In this document: positions 21,507-61,466 of the stretch, piece by piece | Position numbering within the stretch: the first letter of the stretch is position 1 | Layout of the letters: each line of letters begins with the position of its first letter | DNA from: Myotis daubentonii | Taxonomy: Eukaryota > Chordata > Mammalia > Chiroptera > Vespertilionidae | Direction of reading: 5' to 3' | Assembly (NCBI RefSeq): GCF_963259705.1 | Contig: NC_081844.1 | Span: forward strand, 19,391,715 to 19,455,714 | Length of the DNA stretch: 64,000 bases | Notes under the pieces: generated by a model | Told to the model about the DNA's origin: nothing | Seen by the model: only the letters and a program-made list of their open reading frames with translations | Database searches by the model: none | Position numbers and translations under genes: made by a program

Positions 21507-23276
21507 GTTCTCCACAGCCGGGTCTTGGTCTCTCTGTGCTCATAGCGGGTCTCTTGGGCCTGGGCATGGGGGCGTGAGGGGAATCTGGAACACTCTGGAC
21601 TGGGGGGACCCTAAAACTTTCAGCCGCTTAGCTGGCACCCAGGGTCTGTGTCTGGGGAGGGACCCACGCCCTTCTCGGAGGTCAGGGGCCTCCCTGTGGC
21701 CGTAGGACCTGTCCATGACCAGTGGGGCGGTGTCCGTCGGTTCCCCTGGAAGGCGTCCCTGACACTCCAGGAGCCAATGCCTGGCCCTAGAGAGCCCCAC
21801 GGTGGATGCTGGGGCCTAATTCAGGAAACGCGAGGGCTTTCCGGCCAGGTACTCAGTGGGTGGGATGCTGGGCGCACCCGCAAGGGGCTCCAGTCTGGGT
21901 GAGAGAGGGCTGAACACAGATGTTCCTAGCCTGTGGGTGTCAGGGACAGGGCAGGGAGCGGGGAGGGGCTGCAAGCACCCAGAGGGGGCAGCCTGCTTGG
22001 CAGAGTGGCAAAGGGGAAGGTAGCATGGGTTCAGGCAGCTATGGAAGGGGCCACAGAGTGGGTGGGGGCTGCTGCGGGGAGGGGGCTGAAAGCAGCAAGA
22101 GGTTCCTGAAGGGATGGGCAGAATTTGAGGGCTTCTCGGTCATGGTTCAGGTGGGACTTTTAGGCGAGGTGGGCGTCCAGGTGGAGAGGGGGGCAGGTAT
22201 GGCAACCCTGGGAAACGGTAGCACCCATTGGCCCTGTGTCCTGTGGCCCCACCTCCACCTCTCCCCTGGGCAGGTGTAAACGCCCCTGGCCCCACATCAC
22301 ACCTGTGCAGAGCCCGTCCGGCACCCTCCCCACGCAGGAATGGCAGGCTCCCAGCTGCTGCTGCCCTTCTGCTGCCGGCTCAGTGCTGCTGCCACAAACT
22401 GATGTGAATTTCTCTGCTTCTGCGGACACCCCTACAGGTGAGAGCAGGGCAGGGAGAAGGTGGGCCTCTCCAGAGCTGGAGGGGGCCGTCCTGCCCAGCC
22501 AGACTCCTGGTGTCTGGGCCCTTTCCTCAGGCCAGGCTGGTCTGCCGGCCCCCGCCCCCAGAAGAGCTGCTCCCCCCAGAAGCAAGGTGGGGGGTCATGA
22601 GAACAGCTGCACCTCACCCCTCCACCGCCCCCACTCCAGCCCTGAGAATGCCACTTCTGCAGCCCCAGCCTGACCTGAGCCAGTGAGAAGCTGTGGCTGC
22701 CTCATACCCAGTTTGAGGTTCCATGCTCAACCTGTTCCCATCAGCCGGCCCGCAAGGGAAGGGGGGCCCAGGGCCATGGGAAGGGGGACACGGGCTCATT
22801 TCCTGGTCCCTAAGCCCCTGTGGCTCCCAGAAGCTCCTGGTGCCTGGTTGCCTTCTGCTGCCCTGCAGGACTGTTCCCAGGGTAAAGAACTGAACTTTTT
22901 GGTAAGATTTATTTTACAGTTGACATACAGTATTATATTACTTTCAGGCGTGCAGCAGTGATTCAATAAGGGCTGAACTCTTGCACTGCCTCCCCTCCCA
23001 CAAAACCCTCACTCTCTCTGACCCGTGTACCTGCCCCAAACCTGTAATCTCAGAGTGGAGGCCGCCACACGTATGACGCGTTCTGCAGGCAAGGGCTTCC
23101 CTCGGAAAACACCATATTTATCCCCATTTTATAGCTCAGGGAATCGGGGCTTATGCTAGCCTCCCAGCCTGTGCCAGAGCTGGATTAGAACCGGCTGACT
23201 TGGCCCCGGCCAGCCTCCTGGCCTAGGGGTTTCTGGGCAAAGCAGACTCATGGCACAGTCCATAGAAATAGCTCCA

Positions 23277-23398
23277 AGCCCTGGCTGGTAGCTCAGTTGG
23301 TTAGAGTGTAGTCCCCATATGCCAAGGTTGTGTGTTCGATCCCCGGTCAGGGCACATACAAGAAGCAACCAGTGAATGTATAAATGAGTTGAACAACA

Positions 23399-23460
<62 letters not shown>

Positions 23461-23487
23461 GCCTCCCTCATCAATAAAAAACAAACA
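23277..23487 (+). repeat. tRNA-derived SINE with (CT)n
   Basis: Head 'gtagctcagttggttagagt' with a strong B-box-like 'gtgttcgatccccggtcagg', then a (CT)n tract at about 23401-23457 and an A-rich end. The body differs from the common VES copies. Confidence 0.8.
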
Positions 23488-23646
23488 AACAAACTTCATA
23501 AAAATAGAAATAAAAACAAACCCACGTTACCTCTGACCAGCTCTCCAGTAGCTCATGAGCTCCTGCCTGCTCTGTGCCAGGCACAGCAGAGCTTGTGTCC
23601 TCACTACCTCCTCTTTCAAGAATCACTAGTTTTCCTCAGTTCACTT

Positions 23647-23873
23647 AAAAAAAATTTTTTTAAAATATGTTTTTCTTGATTTCAGAGAGGAAGGAAGAGG
23701 GAGAGAGAGATAGAAACATCCACGATGAGAGAGAATCATCAATCGGCTGCCTCCTGCCTGCCCCCTACCGGGGACTGAGCCGGCAACCCCAGGCATGTGC
23801 CCTGACCAGGAATGGAACTGTGACCTCCTGGTTCATGGGTCAACACTCAACCACTGAGCCACACTGGCTGGGC
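23647..23873 (-). repeat. VES SINE
   Basis: Minus-strand copy bounded by the 15-bp duplication ttcctcagttcactt (23632-23646 and 23874-23888). Confidence 0.95.
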
Positions 23874-24561
23874 TTCCTCAGTTCACTTTAAAAGTTCAGC
23901 TCCCCAGAGTCCTGGCTTGGCTTCAAGTCCACGCTGGCCCCTGAGTCACGCTCATTTCAGCAAAACTTCTCTTCATCTGGATTCTTCCTCAAATGAGGTG
24001 AGAGGCAGTGTGGGAAGGCTGGCCTTTTAGTCCTTGACTCCTTGGAGGTCCTTGAGGGGCCCCCTTCCCACCTTCCTAGTTCCCTTAGGCCTCAGTTTCC
24101 CATCTGTGAAATGGGGATAAAGTCAGGCCCGGGCACAATGCCTCCCCTAGGCTCAGCTGTCACCCCACAGGGCCTGGGAGACGGGACACAGCAAAGTGGG
24201 TCTGGTGTGGACCCAGACCCCCTTGAGCCTAGTGCTGGAGGTTATTTCCACATTTCTGCCGTCTGGGAGGTAAGAGAGGAAGCACGAAGATCCACTCAGG
24301 GCCGCGTGGACAGGGTCGATGAATGAACTTGCAAGCAGCTAAGGTGCCCAGCAGCCTGGAACTGGGAAGGAAGTAACTGTAGGAGGTGGCCCATGAAATA
24401 TTTACCCACCCTCAGCCTGGCCCCAGGGCTCCGTGCTGGGAGGGCCAGGAGCCAGGGAGCAGCTGGAACAAGGTTGGGGGCGGAGTTTTTCAGAGCTTTG
24501 ATCCCCTGACTACTCCCTGCGCCCAGGCCTCTACCCCCTCCCCATTAGAACTCTGAGTTTG

Positions 24562-24748
24562 TCCTGACCAGAGTGGAGCACTGACCTATAAACCAGGGAT
24601 CAGGGTTCAATTCCCGGTCAGGGCACATGCCCAGGTTGTGAGCTCGATCCCCAGTGTGGGGCGTGCAGGAGGGAGCCGCTCAATGATTCTCTCTCGTCGT
24701 TATTCTCTCTCTCTCTCTCTCTCTCTAATCAATAAAAATATATTTAAA
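24562..24748 (+). repeat. VES SINE, head truncated
   Basis: Plus-strand copy from 'cctgaccagagtggagcact' to 'aatcaataaaaatatattta', with a CT tract before the tail. Confidence 0.8.
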
Positions 24749-27700
24749 TCAAACAACAAAAAGCTCTGAGTTTGGCCATGAGGACCTTCCAGGTACCTGC
24801 AGAAGATGAGGGCTGATCCTCTCTGGGGAGCTCCGAGGGGGCCTGTGCACCCACATGTGCAGGCCTGTGTAGCTCTCAGAGCTGCTGGCTGCCAGAGATG
24901 GGTTCAGACAGAGCTCCGTAAGGCACCGCCTTTCCCACCGACACTCAGGTGGTGAGCGAACTCCCCCAGGCCCCCTGGCGCAGGCTTACTCTCTGAGGGA
25001 AGAGGGAAGAGGCATCCAGAGAGGGCGGGCCCGGGTCCCCCACCCTTGCCCCTCATTGTCCTCTCCCTGTGCCCTCTGGTGTTTGCTTTCCGATGTTGGG
25101 AGGGAGCTGAGACCTCAACTTCCAAACCCTGCTCCCCTTTTCTCTCCAGCTGCAGCTCTCCTAGTTCAGTGGAACCCGCCACCACTCACTCCAGCCCCCC
25201 GCCCCACCCCACCCCTAGTTCAGGGGCAGACTCCCTGACCCACCCCCCAGCCCCTAAAATTCAGAGGTAACCCCCACCATCCAGTCCAGCTCCAGCTCCA
25301 CAAATTTAGGGTGGGTGCCCACCGCCCCACAACCAGAGACAATCCCCCACCCCGATTCTGGCTCTCCAGCTCAGAGCTCACCCCCACCTCCCACTCCTGC
25401 CACCCGAGTTCCACCTCCTTGACCCTGCACTCGAGCCCCACTTCCGGTGCCCTTGGCCTCAGCTGACTGTACCCCTGTGGCTCTGTGCTTCTGGGCAGTT
25501 GCAGGACGGGAACGGGGGTGGGGTGGGGGTGTGTGTAGAATGGCTGAGGTTACCAGGCTGCAGTTCTGGGATCAGCCTCCAGGGAGAGACACAGACCTGA
25601 GAATGTGCTGGAAAGGGCCGCACCCCCCCTCCACTCCCCGTATCCCTGAAAGCTCTGAGGCCTTCATTTCAGCGCATTTATTAAGTGCCTAGTGTATGTC
25701 ACAAACACTAGGGGACACAGCTGTGTTGGAAGACGGGTTATAAGTAAATTCCATATTTGTTTATCAAATAACAAAATAGAACAGAATAAAGGGTTGGAAT
25801 ATGAGTACAAATGGTTTAAATTTTTTAAAAAGTGGCCAGTAAAGGTCTCGATTTGAAAAGTTGAGGGAGGAGCCACAAAGTTATCTAGGAGGAGAGCAGC
25901 CTAGGTAGCAGGCACAGTCCGTGCAAAGGTCCTGAGGTAGGACTGTGCCTGGTGCATTTGAGGAAGAGTGAGGTGGCCGGAACTGGGAGTAGGGTACGAG
26001 TGGGGAGGCCGTGAGGGTGGGAATATTGTACAGTGTGACCATCCAGGACCCCAAGGGTTCAACAGAGGACAAGAATTTGTAGAGGCATCCAGAAAAATTT
26101 GTCACTCAAACTGCCATGTTGTCTCCGGAATGTTCAGAGAAGAGTGCAAGCACAAAGTGTGAGGAGCTTTGGCTTAAAGTCACAGGATAGAAGCCACCTT
26201 CTCAGAGTGTCCCATTTCATAGGATCACCGGAAGGCCACCGCGTTTGTAAACCGAGTTCTAGATTGTTCTCACTTTGTAAGAACTCCTGAGTGGCCAATG
26301 AGAGCAGTGGAAACTGCTGAGCTGAGGCAGCAAACGGAATGAATTCCTCATAGGCAGGTATGTTCACAAGCAAAAGGATAAGAAGGCACTTTAACAAGTT
26401 AGAGCAGCGACCAGAGAGGGAAGTGAGCGCGCTTCTGGGAAGGGGTTTAAAAGGTTCTGGGCCCCTGAGGGTATCGCAGCCTGGGGAGGGTGGGGTCCAG
26501 GGCTGACTCAGGGCTCCTCCCCTCAGCTCCAGGTGACACTGGGGCCTGAGTTGCACAGGAATCCAGGGGGGGGTTGTTCAGTGGGTCTGTGGTAATGGCC
26601 GTGAGGTGCTGCCACCAGGGTGAGCCTGAGTCCCAGAAGCCAGATGAGATGTCCATGGTGAGATGGGGGCTGGGCTGGGGGGCCGCCATCCCAGGCAGAG
26701 CAAGTCCCTGGTGCCTGAACACTCCCTTGTGTGTGTTATTTTTCCAGGGAGCCATGGGCCAACGGTCATCCTTGCCCATTGCCCACCAGAGCGATCCCTG
26801 TAGGGTGGGGACTCAGATGGGCCCGGGCACCTGGGGAGGGGCAAGGTTGGAATAAAGCCCCTACTATTCCTCTGAGGTGTCCTGAATGATGGATTCCTGT
26901 CCTACTACACTCTAGGGTCACAGTTCGGACCGTTTTCCACCCTCATGGGGCCCACAGCCTTGAGGGACGGAGACGACAGTCAGGGGGTCAAATAACATTT
27001 CAGATGGTTCCGAGGGCGACGGAATCACATGTTGGGCCTGTGGCCAGATTCCAGTGGCCTGTGTGTCCAGGTTTGCTGACCGGGCAAGGAGGCTTCTCCG
27101 GGGAGGCAATGGTTGAGCTGAGGCCTCAAAGGTGGGAAGGAGCACCCTGGGGAAGGCCGGGCGGGTGACAGAAAGCAGGCACAGCCAGGAAAAAGGCCCT
27201 GGGGTAGGAGGGACTTGGGGTGTTTGGGAAACAGCAAAGAGGTGTGTGGTCCCTGGGAAGGAGGGTGGGTTTAACCTGAGCACCTGGTGGAGTTTTCAGC
27301 CAGTCAGTGGTGGGTCTGGTTGGTCTTCCTTCGGGTGTTTATGGGGCAGATAAGCAGAGGGAGAAGGCGTTCCAGGAGGCAGGGCTAACCCTATGCAAAG
27401 GCTTGGAGGCAGGAAAGCCCAGACCCGTGCGGAGAGCAGGGAGTCAAAGTGCCCCTCCCCCCATGCCCAGTCCTGCTTTTCAGGCCTGAGCTGGACCCCC
27501 ACTCTCTCCCCTCCCATTGGGCAGGAGGGAAAACTGAGTGTCCAGGCCTGGGGCTGGGGACCCTCGGCAGGTCTATGGACTCCTCCTGCCGCCCACTCCT
27601 GTCCCCACCAGGCCCTCAAGGCTTCTCTCGCTGGGACACAGAAGCTTCGAGCCCCCTGGCCAAGACTGGGGCCTGGAGCTGCCCCCTCTGGGCTGGGTTT

Positions 27701-29020
27701 ATCCTGCTGTAAAATGAGTGGTCAGAGAGCCTGGAGTCAAGGTCACCCCACACATGGGGGGAAAGGCCTGGAGGGACAGTCATGCTCTAGTGATTCCTGG
27801 GGGCAGCAGGCAGCAGTTCTGGTGAAACATTAACTTGTGGCGGCTCAGGAGGCAGCAGCACCAGAGGAACTCCTGTCCCCGCCGCAGGCCCCCATGCACT
27901 TTCCTGGGGCCGGGTTTCAGCTGCAGCTCCAGCCCCTGCTGTTTGCGGAGGGTTGTTGACCGGAGAGGCAGCACAGCGCGGTGAGCAACTTCCCCGGAGC
28001 CTCCAGGGACCCCTGAGGGCCACCCCCAAACCCTAGAGGGCTCTGCGGTGAAGCAGTGTCCCAGACCTCAAGCTGGTAAAATCTTCCCGTCTTACCGCAC
28101 CTCTCTCCGTGTCCTCCTCTGTCTCTTTGTCTCTCTTCTCTATCTACATCTCTCTGTCTCTCTGTTCCTCTCTCTGTGTCTCTCTATCTCTCTCTCTCTG
28201 TCAATGTCTGTCTCTTTCCTCTTCCTCCCCGCCTCTTTCCATCTCTCTGTCTCTCTCCATTTCTCTCTCTGACTCTCTGTGTCTCCATCTCTCTCCCTCT
28301 CTCATAAGCAAACACAGGAACAATTGAACTTAACACCCACCTGCCCTGCTCTCCCACACATAGGTCAGCCTCCTGGCCACTCCCTCTCTCTTCTACCCGC
28401 CTTGGTGATATCTCCCGGTCACTCTGCCCGCAGCCTCCTGGCTGGGTCTTCAGGGCGGTATGCGGGTGTGTCCAGTCTGGGCCTGGTGCTCAGATAGTTA
28501 AAGTCCTCTGCTGAGGGAAGCCTGAACCGCCCTCTTGGGCAGGTCCCGTCCTCCCCTACCCAGCTCCATGGCAGGTCACAGGACTCCTCAGTGCCAGGCC
28601 TGCCTGGGCCTCACAGAGCCGGTGTGAGTCTGGGGTGCTCTCAGGTGGTAGGCTGGGGTCTCCAAACCCTCCAGAGCTGGTCTGGGAACTGAATGGCTCC
28701 CCCAAGGGACCTGGAGCCAGGGGACTTCTTCCCGAGGGACCTGATGATCCCAAGCTGCTGACCACAGCAGGGAGCAGGGAGGGGGCTTGAGGAGTGTATG
28801 TGGGCACCCAGCCCCTGTCCCTGGATGGAGGCCCCTGCAGAGGTCCAGGTGGTGTCCACACTGGTGCCTGTGCTGCAGCCTAGCTACCTCAGTTGAGCAT
28901 CTGTGGGTTCCAGGAGAGGGTGCAGGGTGTGGGAGTGAACTCCCCATCTAGGGGGCATGGCTGGGCTACTGGGGCCTGGGGTTTCACATCCATCTCCCCA
29001 GGTTCAGAGACGCCTGCAGC

Positions 29021-56250
<27,230 letters not shown>

Positions 56251-57124
56251 GGGCAATGTAACGGCTGAGCCATCTGGCTCCTAATGGCCCCTAATGAGGG
56301 GTGGACTTTCCAGGAAGAGGTTCCAGATGACTCATGCCTTGCCTTCTCCACACATTGAGGGGGACAGCCTTAGTTATAGGCAAGTTTCAGGATTGAAGCT
56401 GGCTGGGGTCCACTCTGACCCCGGGCTCTGCTGAGCTCTCCTCCTCCAGCGTCTTCTCTGACGTTGGGGCTGGGTCAGGCCCAGCTTCTCCAGTGGTCAC
56501 TCTTGAGCCACACCCATCACTTACTCTTTCGTTCTTTATCAGATATTTATTGGGCACATACTGTGTGCCAGGCCTGTGCCTGCTATGTGCCCCTGGGGCA
56601 GCCCTGTGCAACGGGGTGAGGAGTCAACCCCAAGGAGATGCCCCCCACAGGCACCTCCCTTTCATCTGCTGGGGACCTTGAATGGGGAAAAGCTTTGTCC
56701 GGTCCCAACTCTGGTTCTGGAGCTCTGGAGGGGGTGGTCAGGGGGCAGCAGAGAGAGGGCTCTGTGTGGGGACATCTCTGAAGATTGATGTGGCCTGTTG
56801 CTTTAAGTAGCTGTGATTTCTGTCTTCAGGTGCCTCTGGGTGCACCTGTTCTCTCTGACCTCAGGACCTCCTGCTGGCCATTCCCCCATTCTCCCTCTTA
56901 TAGAACAGCAACAAAAGCACACAATTCCTGTCACCCCTACCGCGGGTCTCTGTATCTCCCAATTCTGAGGGTGCCCCAGACACTTCCTAGGGAGGCCTCC
57001 TGGGCCTCAGTTTCCCCTCTATGGCCTGATCCTAGTATTTGGGTAAACTTTGGTTGAGAGGTAGTGTCTGTGAGCACCCTGAAATATCTTAGAAATCTGG
57101 GGCATTGAACGTTTCTCTGGAGTT

Positions 57125-57130
57125 AAATAA
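57125..57130 (+). terminator. PDE4C: PDE4C poly(A) signal
   Basis: AATAAA about 875 bases after the stop; it implies a 3' UTR of about 0.9 kb (56251 to about 57150). A MIR/L2-like piece lies inside at 56530. Confidence 0.7.
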
Positions 57131-57159
57131 ACCTTATTAACTTAAACTAGTACGTCTAT

Positions 57160-58366
57160 TTCATGGATGGGGAAACTGAGGCACAGAGCAGTCCTGTGGC
57201 CTACTCTAGGCCACGCTGCTGGGTGCTGGACATTAGCTCGCGGCGCCCCCTGGCGGCGGGAGGCGCGGCGAATTTGGGGGTCCTGTTCTCCTGGCTGGCC
57301 TCCCTCCCCTTGGCATCTCGCTTGCTGGATCAGCCTAGGGCAGGGGCGGATAGGCCGCTCTGTGCTCAAGTGTCAGGTTCAGTTCCTGTCTCCGGAAGGC
57401 TCAGTCTTCCACCCTGGAACTTGCCTCCTTCCCAGCGTGCCTGAACATTTATGTGTGACACAGGTCCTCCCAGCATCCTCTGGCTTCCAGAACAGCTCCC
57501 TTCATTACTAAATCACTCCACTGATAATTCATCATCACAATCAATGATGAAATTCCACAGAGGGAAAATTAAACGTCATCTGGGTCATGAACTTGGTGAA
57601 TTTGCTTCTGGATCTTTAAAAGGCAAAAATTTTTTAGGGAATGATTATTTGCAATTTTTCTCCCTGTCCCTTGACTTACAAGTAATGCATGCTCACCTTA
57701 GATAATTTGCAAATAATGGAAAGAATAAAATAAAGTTCAGTTATAACCTCATTCATAAACCACCTGTCTTCAGCATTTCACCTTATTTCCCTCTGGATTT
57801 TTCTTCACCCATTCATAAGAATACTAGTATATTCCCCTTGAATTTGTGCTACAGGCATCCTTCTCGCCCTCTGTTACTGATTGCACTCTACCCACTCTGG
57901 CTTTCCACACCGAAACACAGCCCCACCTCAGGGCCTTTGCACATGCTCAGCTCACCACCTGGAATGCTTCTTTCCTCCTTCATCCTCACCGTTGGGTCTC
58001 AGCTCAGCGATCTCTCCTCTGGGAAACCCTCCCTAATACCCCACTCCAGGCTGGCACTGGTGGAAGCTCTGGGGAATTCTTTGATTCATGTCCGTCACTC
58101 TCTCCAGACCATGATCCGGATGCCTGGGCCGGGTCCACTGCACCATCTTCAGTGTCCCCAAAATGGACTTTGACAACTTCTGCAAGTCCCTTAACCTCCT
58201 GAAGCCTTGGTCTTTTCATGGATAAAGTGGGCTCTTGGTGAGGGTCACATAATCGCAATGACAGGTAACATTTGAGGAAAGCATGTCCTGAGCTAGGCAC
58301 TGAGATACATGCTGTTCAGGGTCCTTGCCTTGGTGGCCCACCCTAAACCCAAAGAGGAGGGTGGGA
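57160..58366. other. Intergenic between PDE4C and RAB3A
   Basis: It starts with a MIR-like stretch, then AT-richer sequence and an L2 fragment (about 57915-58070). No coding region is supported. Confidence 0.5.
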
Positions 58367-58380
58367 GAAAGTCTTTGGGG

Positions 58381-58604
58381 CCCTAACCGGTTTGGTTCAG
58401 TGGATAAAGCGTCGGCCTGAGGACTGAGGGGTCCCGGGTTCGATTCCGGTCAGGGGCATGTGCCTTGGTTGCAGGCACATCCCCGGTGGGAGATGTGCAG
58501 GAGGCGGCCGATCGATGTTTCTCTTTGATCGATGTTTCTGACTCTCTATCCCTTTCCCTTCCTCTCTGTAAAAAAATAAATAAAATATATTTTAAAAAAA
58601 AAAA
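58381..58604 (+). repeat. VES SINE, young copy
   Basis: Near-complete plus-strand copy with a perfect 14-bp duplication gaaagtctttgggg (58367-58380 and 58605-58618) and an intact A-tail. Confidence 0.95.
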
Positions 58605-58654
58605 GAAAGTCTTTGGGGCTCCTTGGAACGTTTAGTTCTTGTGACCCCCTAGGG

Positions 58655-58866
58655 CAGCGGTTCTCAACCTGTGGGTCTCGACCCCTTTGGCGGTCGAACG
58701 ACCCTTTCACAGGGGTCACCTAAGACCATCCTGCATATCAGATATTTACATGACGATTCATCACAGTAGCAACATTACAGTTATGAAGTAGCAGCGAAAA
58801 TAATTTTATGGTTGGGTCACAACATGAGGAACTGTATTTAAAGGGCCAGAAGGTTGAGAACCACTG
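58655..58866. mobile_element. SPIN hAT element
   Basis: Ends CAGCGGTTCTCAACCT and AGGTTGAGAACCACTG with a perfect duplication ccctaggg (58647-58654 and 58867-58874). Confidence 0.95.
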
Positions 58867-58879
58867 CCCTAGGGTGACT

Positions 58880-61080
58880 CCCAGGGCCTTGGTTTGCCCT
58901 CTATAAAGGGGAAAAAATTGCCTGCTCCACCTCCCTCCCAGAACTGGAGAGGAGCTGTCCCTTAAGCTTGTTTAGTGAGTTCCAGCCTCAGGATGGTTCC
59001 CTCGCTCACCCTGTGGCCAATTCCTCCTCCTCCTCTAGGTTCCTGCTCAAATGTCACTTCTCCAGAGAGGTCTTCCCTAAACTCCCTGGTCAAAGTCACC
59101 CCTCCTCCCTCCACTCATTCATTCAGTCATTCATTCCTGTCATACCATCATAGGACACCTACTGTGGCACAGGTGTAGGTACTCTCAGAGCTCACAGGTG
59201 GCTAATGGATAAACACATCAACCTCACCATTTCTGATGTGTCAGGAAAGAAAGGTGTGATAGGAAGGACAGGGTGACATTGGAACCTCTGGAAGGAGATG
59301 GTGGGGTTGATCAGGCTGAAGGGGATGGGAGAGCAAGGGGAGGGAACAGCTAGGGGACAAGTGCTCTAGGGAACAGCAGGTGCAAAGGTCCTGAGGCCAG
59401 ATCACACCTGGAACCAGTGAAGGAGTGTCTGACTGGAGGAGAAAGAGGAGATGGGAGTAACTGGTGGGGACTTTGTGGGTCCTGGGTTTCAGGGAGGAGT
59501 TTGGACTTTGCTGAGTGGGGCGGGACCTGGGAGGGTTTGGGGTGCTTCTCCCATCCAGCTCTGTCTCTTCCGCCAGACAGGAGACCACCCCAAACACAAA
59601 GCTCCCCATCCCCCGGTCAACCATCTCTAGTTCCAGAGCCACATTCTGATTCTAAGTAAGAAAGGCCTTGCGTTATTTTTATGTTAAAATACAAATCTGT
59701 CTGCGCAGAAGCTGTTGCACATTGCTGTGGTGTTTTCCCTGAGGAAAAAAAAACAGGTATTTCCAAGTGCCACCCACAGACGAAGCGGAAAGCAGGAGGG
59801 TCAGGGAGCCAAGGGGCCTCACGCTCCTGCTTCCCCTGGGTGCCTGGACCAGCCGCACCAGAGCTGGGACTCTACTGCCCTCTTTGTGTGCGGGAGCCTG
59901 GGGCGGGATTCTTTATTTCTGTATGTATTTCCTGAATTTTCACAATTCCCTGCAGTGGGTTTGTGATACTCTCATAGTCTAAGTGGGGGAGATGGACAAA
60001 AGTGTTACCCGGAAGTAAAACAGATTTCCCCAGTGCAGGCGGAGCAGGAGGGACCCTCTGCACGCCCAGGGCGCGGGGACAGGCGTGCGTTGAGGGGGCG
60101 GCCTCCAGGCGCCGAGTTATTCTGGTTTCTCGTCGCCTGCGCAGCTGGAGAGCTTTTTATAAACAGGACGCGACTCTCCCCCCTCCCCGCCTCCTGGGGG
60201 CCATTCGGGGAATCGGAGCCTCCTGGGGAGCGGAGGGAGCGGGGCCGGGACCTGGAATGAGGGCCCGGTGTCTCCTTCTCCCGCCCCCCGCAATGCTGTC
60301 TCCCCCGCCTCAATATTTGTTGGGGGGGGGGGGGACGATGGAGCATCTCAGCCCCAGAGCCTCACCGAGTCTTGTTTCCCCAGGAGGGAGGGGGCCTCTC
60401 CGGCCCTGGCTTTAACTCAGGAACCAGGGAGGGGAGGAGCCCAAGCCCGGCTGGTACCCTCCTCGCGTCCGGCGCTTTTACCCTGGGCTTTGCAGGTTTA
60501 GGGGTCCGGCGGTTTCTCCGCCCTACTTCTGCCTTTTCTTAGAATTCTTCTCTGGAGAATGGGGGTCGGCAGGAGTGGGGATGTTGGAGCGTCCATCTGC
60601 CCCTTCCCTTTTTCTGGGAATTGGTGGGGAGGGTGACTCTACTGGTCCCTGTTTCTTATTTCATCTCAGAAACCGGGTGGTGCATCTATCAGCCAGGCCC
60701 ACTTTGGGGTCTTTCATCTCAGGAAATGGACGGGGTCTCCCAACTCCTATGTCCGCTTTTTCTTCTTTTGTACTTTTTTGAACCCTGTACATAGGAGGTA
60801 TGGAGCAGCTCTCCACCTCTGGTTCTCTTTTCTAAAATTGGAAAGGGGGGGCGTTGGGGGGTGACAGGAGAACACAGCTTCCTGGTCTGGGTAGGGGCCG
60901 CCAGTGTCCCACCTGGGGAGAGCGGTGGTGGGGAAGGGGAACGCCCCCCAAACACCGGACCCCCTCCAGGCCTCGGCCTCCTGGCACCCACGGCTCGGGA
61001 GCCACTAATGGACCGAAGGAGGGAGATAATAATCACTGATTGGCTGCTCGGCCCGTCGCTCGGATGCTTAGGCCAGTTAG
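58880..61080. other. Intergenic upstream of RAB3A
   Basis: An L2 fragment at about 59040-59400, then GC-rich sequence from 60.0 kb with scattered CpG. Open frames of 130-137 codons here overlap one another on both strands and show no domain. Confidence 0.45.
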
Positions 61081-61466
61081 AGGTTGCTGCGTAGCCCCGC
61101 CTCCATGACACTTACAAGGGGCGGAACCAGAAGGCGATTCCGCCCCTCCTGTTACGTTCCCGCCCACTATTGGATGTGCACACTGGGCCCCGCCCCATTT
61201 GTGCGTCAATCTGCGCAAGAGTCCCGCCCCTTCCAGCTCTGAGGGCCGCACTGGGCCTCCTCTTCTAGCGCGGCTCCGCCCCAGGATGGCGTCACGGCCG
61301 TGTCTGCATGTGAGGCCCCGCCCCGCTCTTTGCAGGACGTCACCGCAGACTGCAGGGGCTCCAGCTGCTGCCGCGCAGCCCTACATCCTCGCACGGGAGG
61401 CTCGTCACCGTCGCCGCCAAAAAAGTCGCCGTTGTTGTGGTCGTCACCGCATCGGTGCAGGGCAAG
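61081..61466 (+). promoter_or_regulatory. RAB3A: RAB3A CpG promoter and untranslated first exon
   Basis: CpG-dense DNA with many CCCCGCCCC/GGGCGG boxes and no TATA box. A strong donor CAAG|GTGAGC at 61467 ends the likely non-coding exon 1; its start cannot be fixed. Confidence 0.6.

Larger units (their letters stand above)
21530..29001. other. Intergenic, no gene recognised
   Basis: GC-rich unique-looking sequence with L2/MIR pieces (about 24080, 25660-25980, 27060-27380), an L1-like fragment near 22900-22975 and a degenerate CT-rich tract at 28090-28305. Open frames of 140-146 codons (such as 22236-22673 and 27393-27833) have no domains and overlap frames on the other strand. Untranslated first exons of the proposed long PDE4C isoform could lie here but cannot be placed. 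Confidence 0.45.

Noticed and set aside
23277..23360. tRNA gene candidate (tRNA-like head with B-box)
   Set aside because: This and all other tRNA-like heads continue into SINE bodies and A-rich tails.
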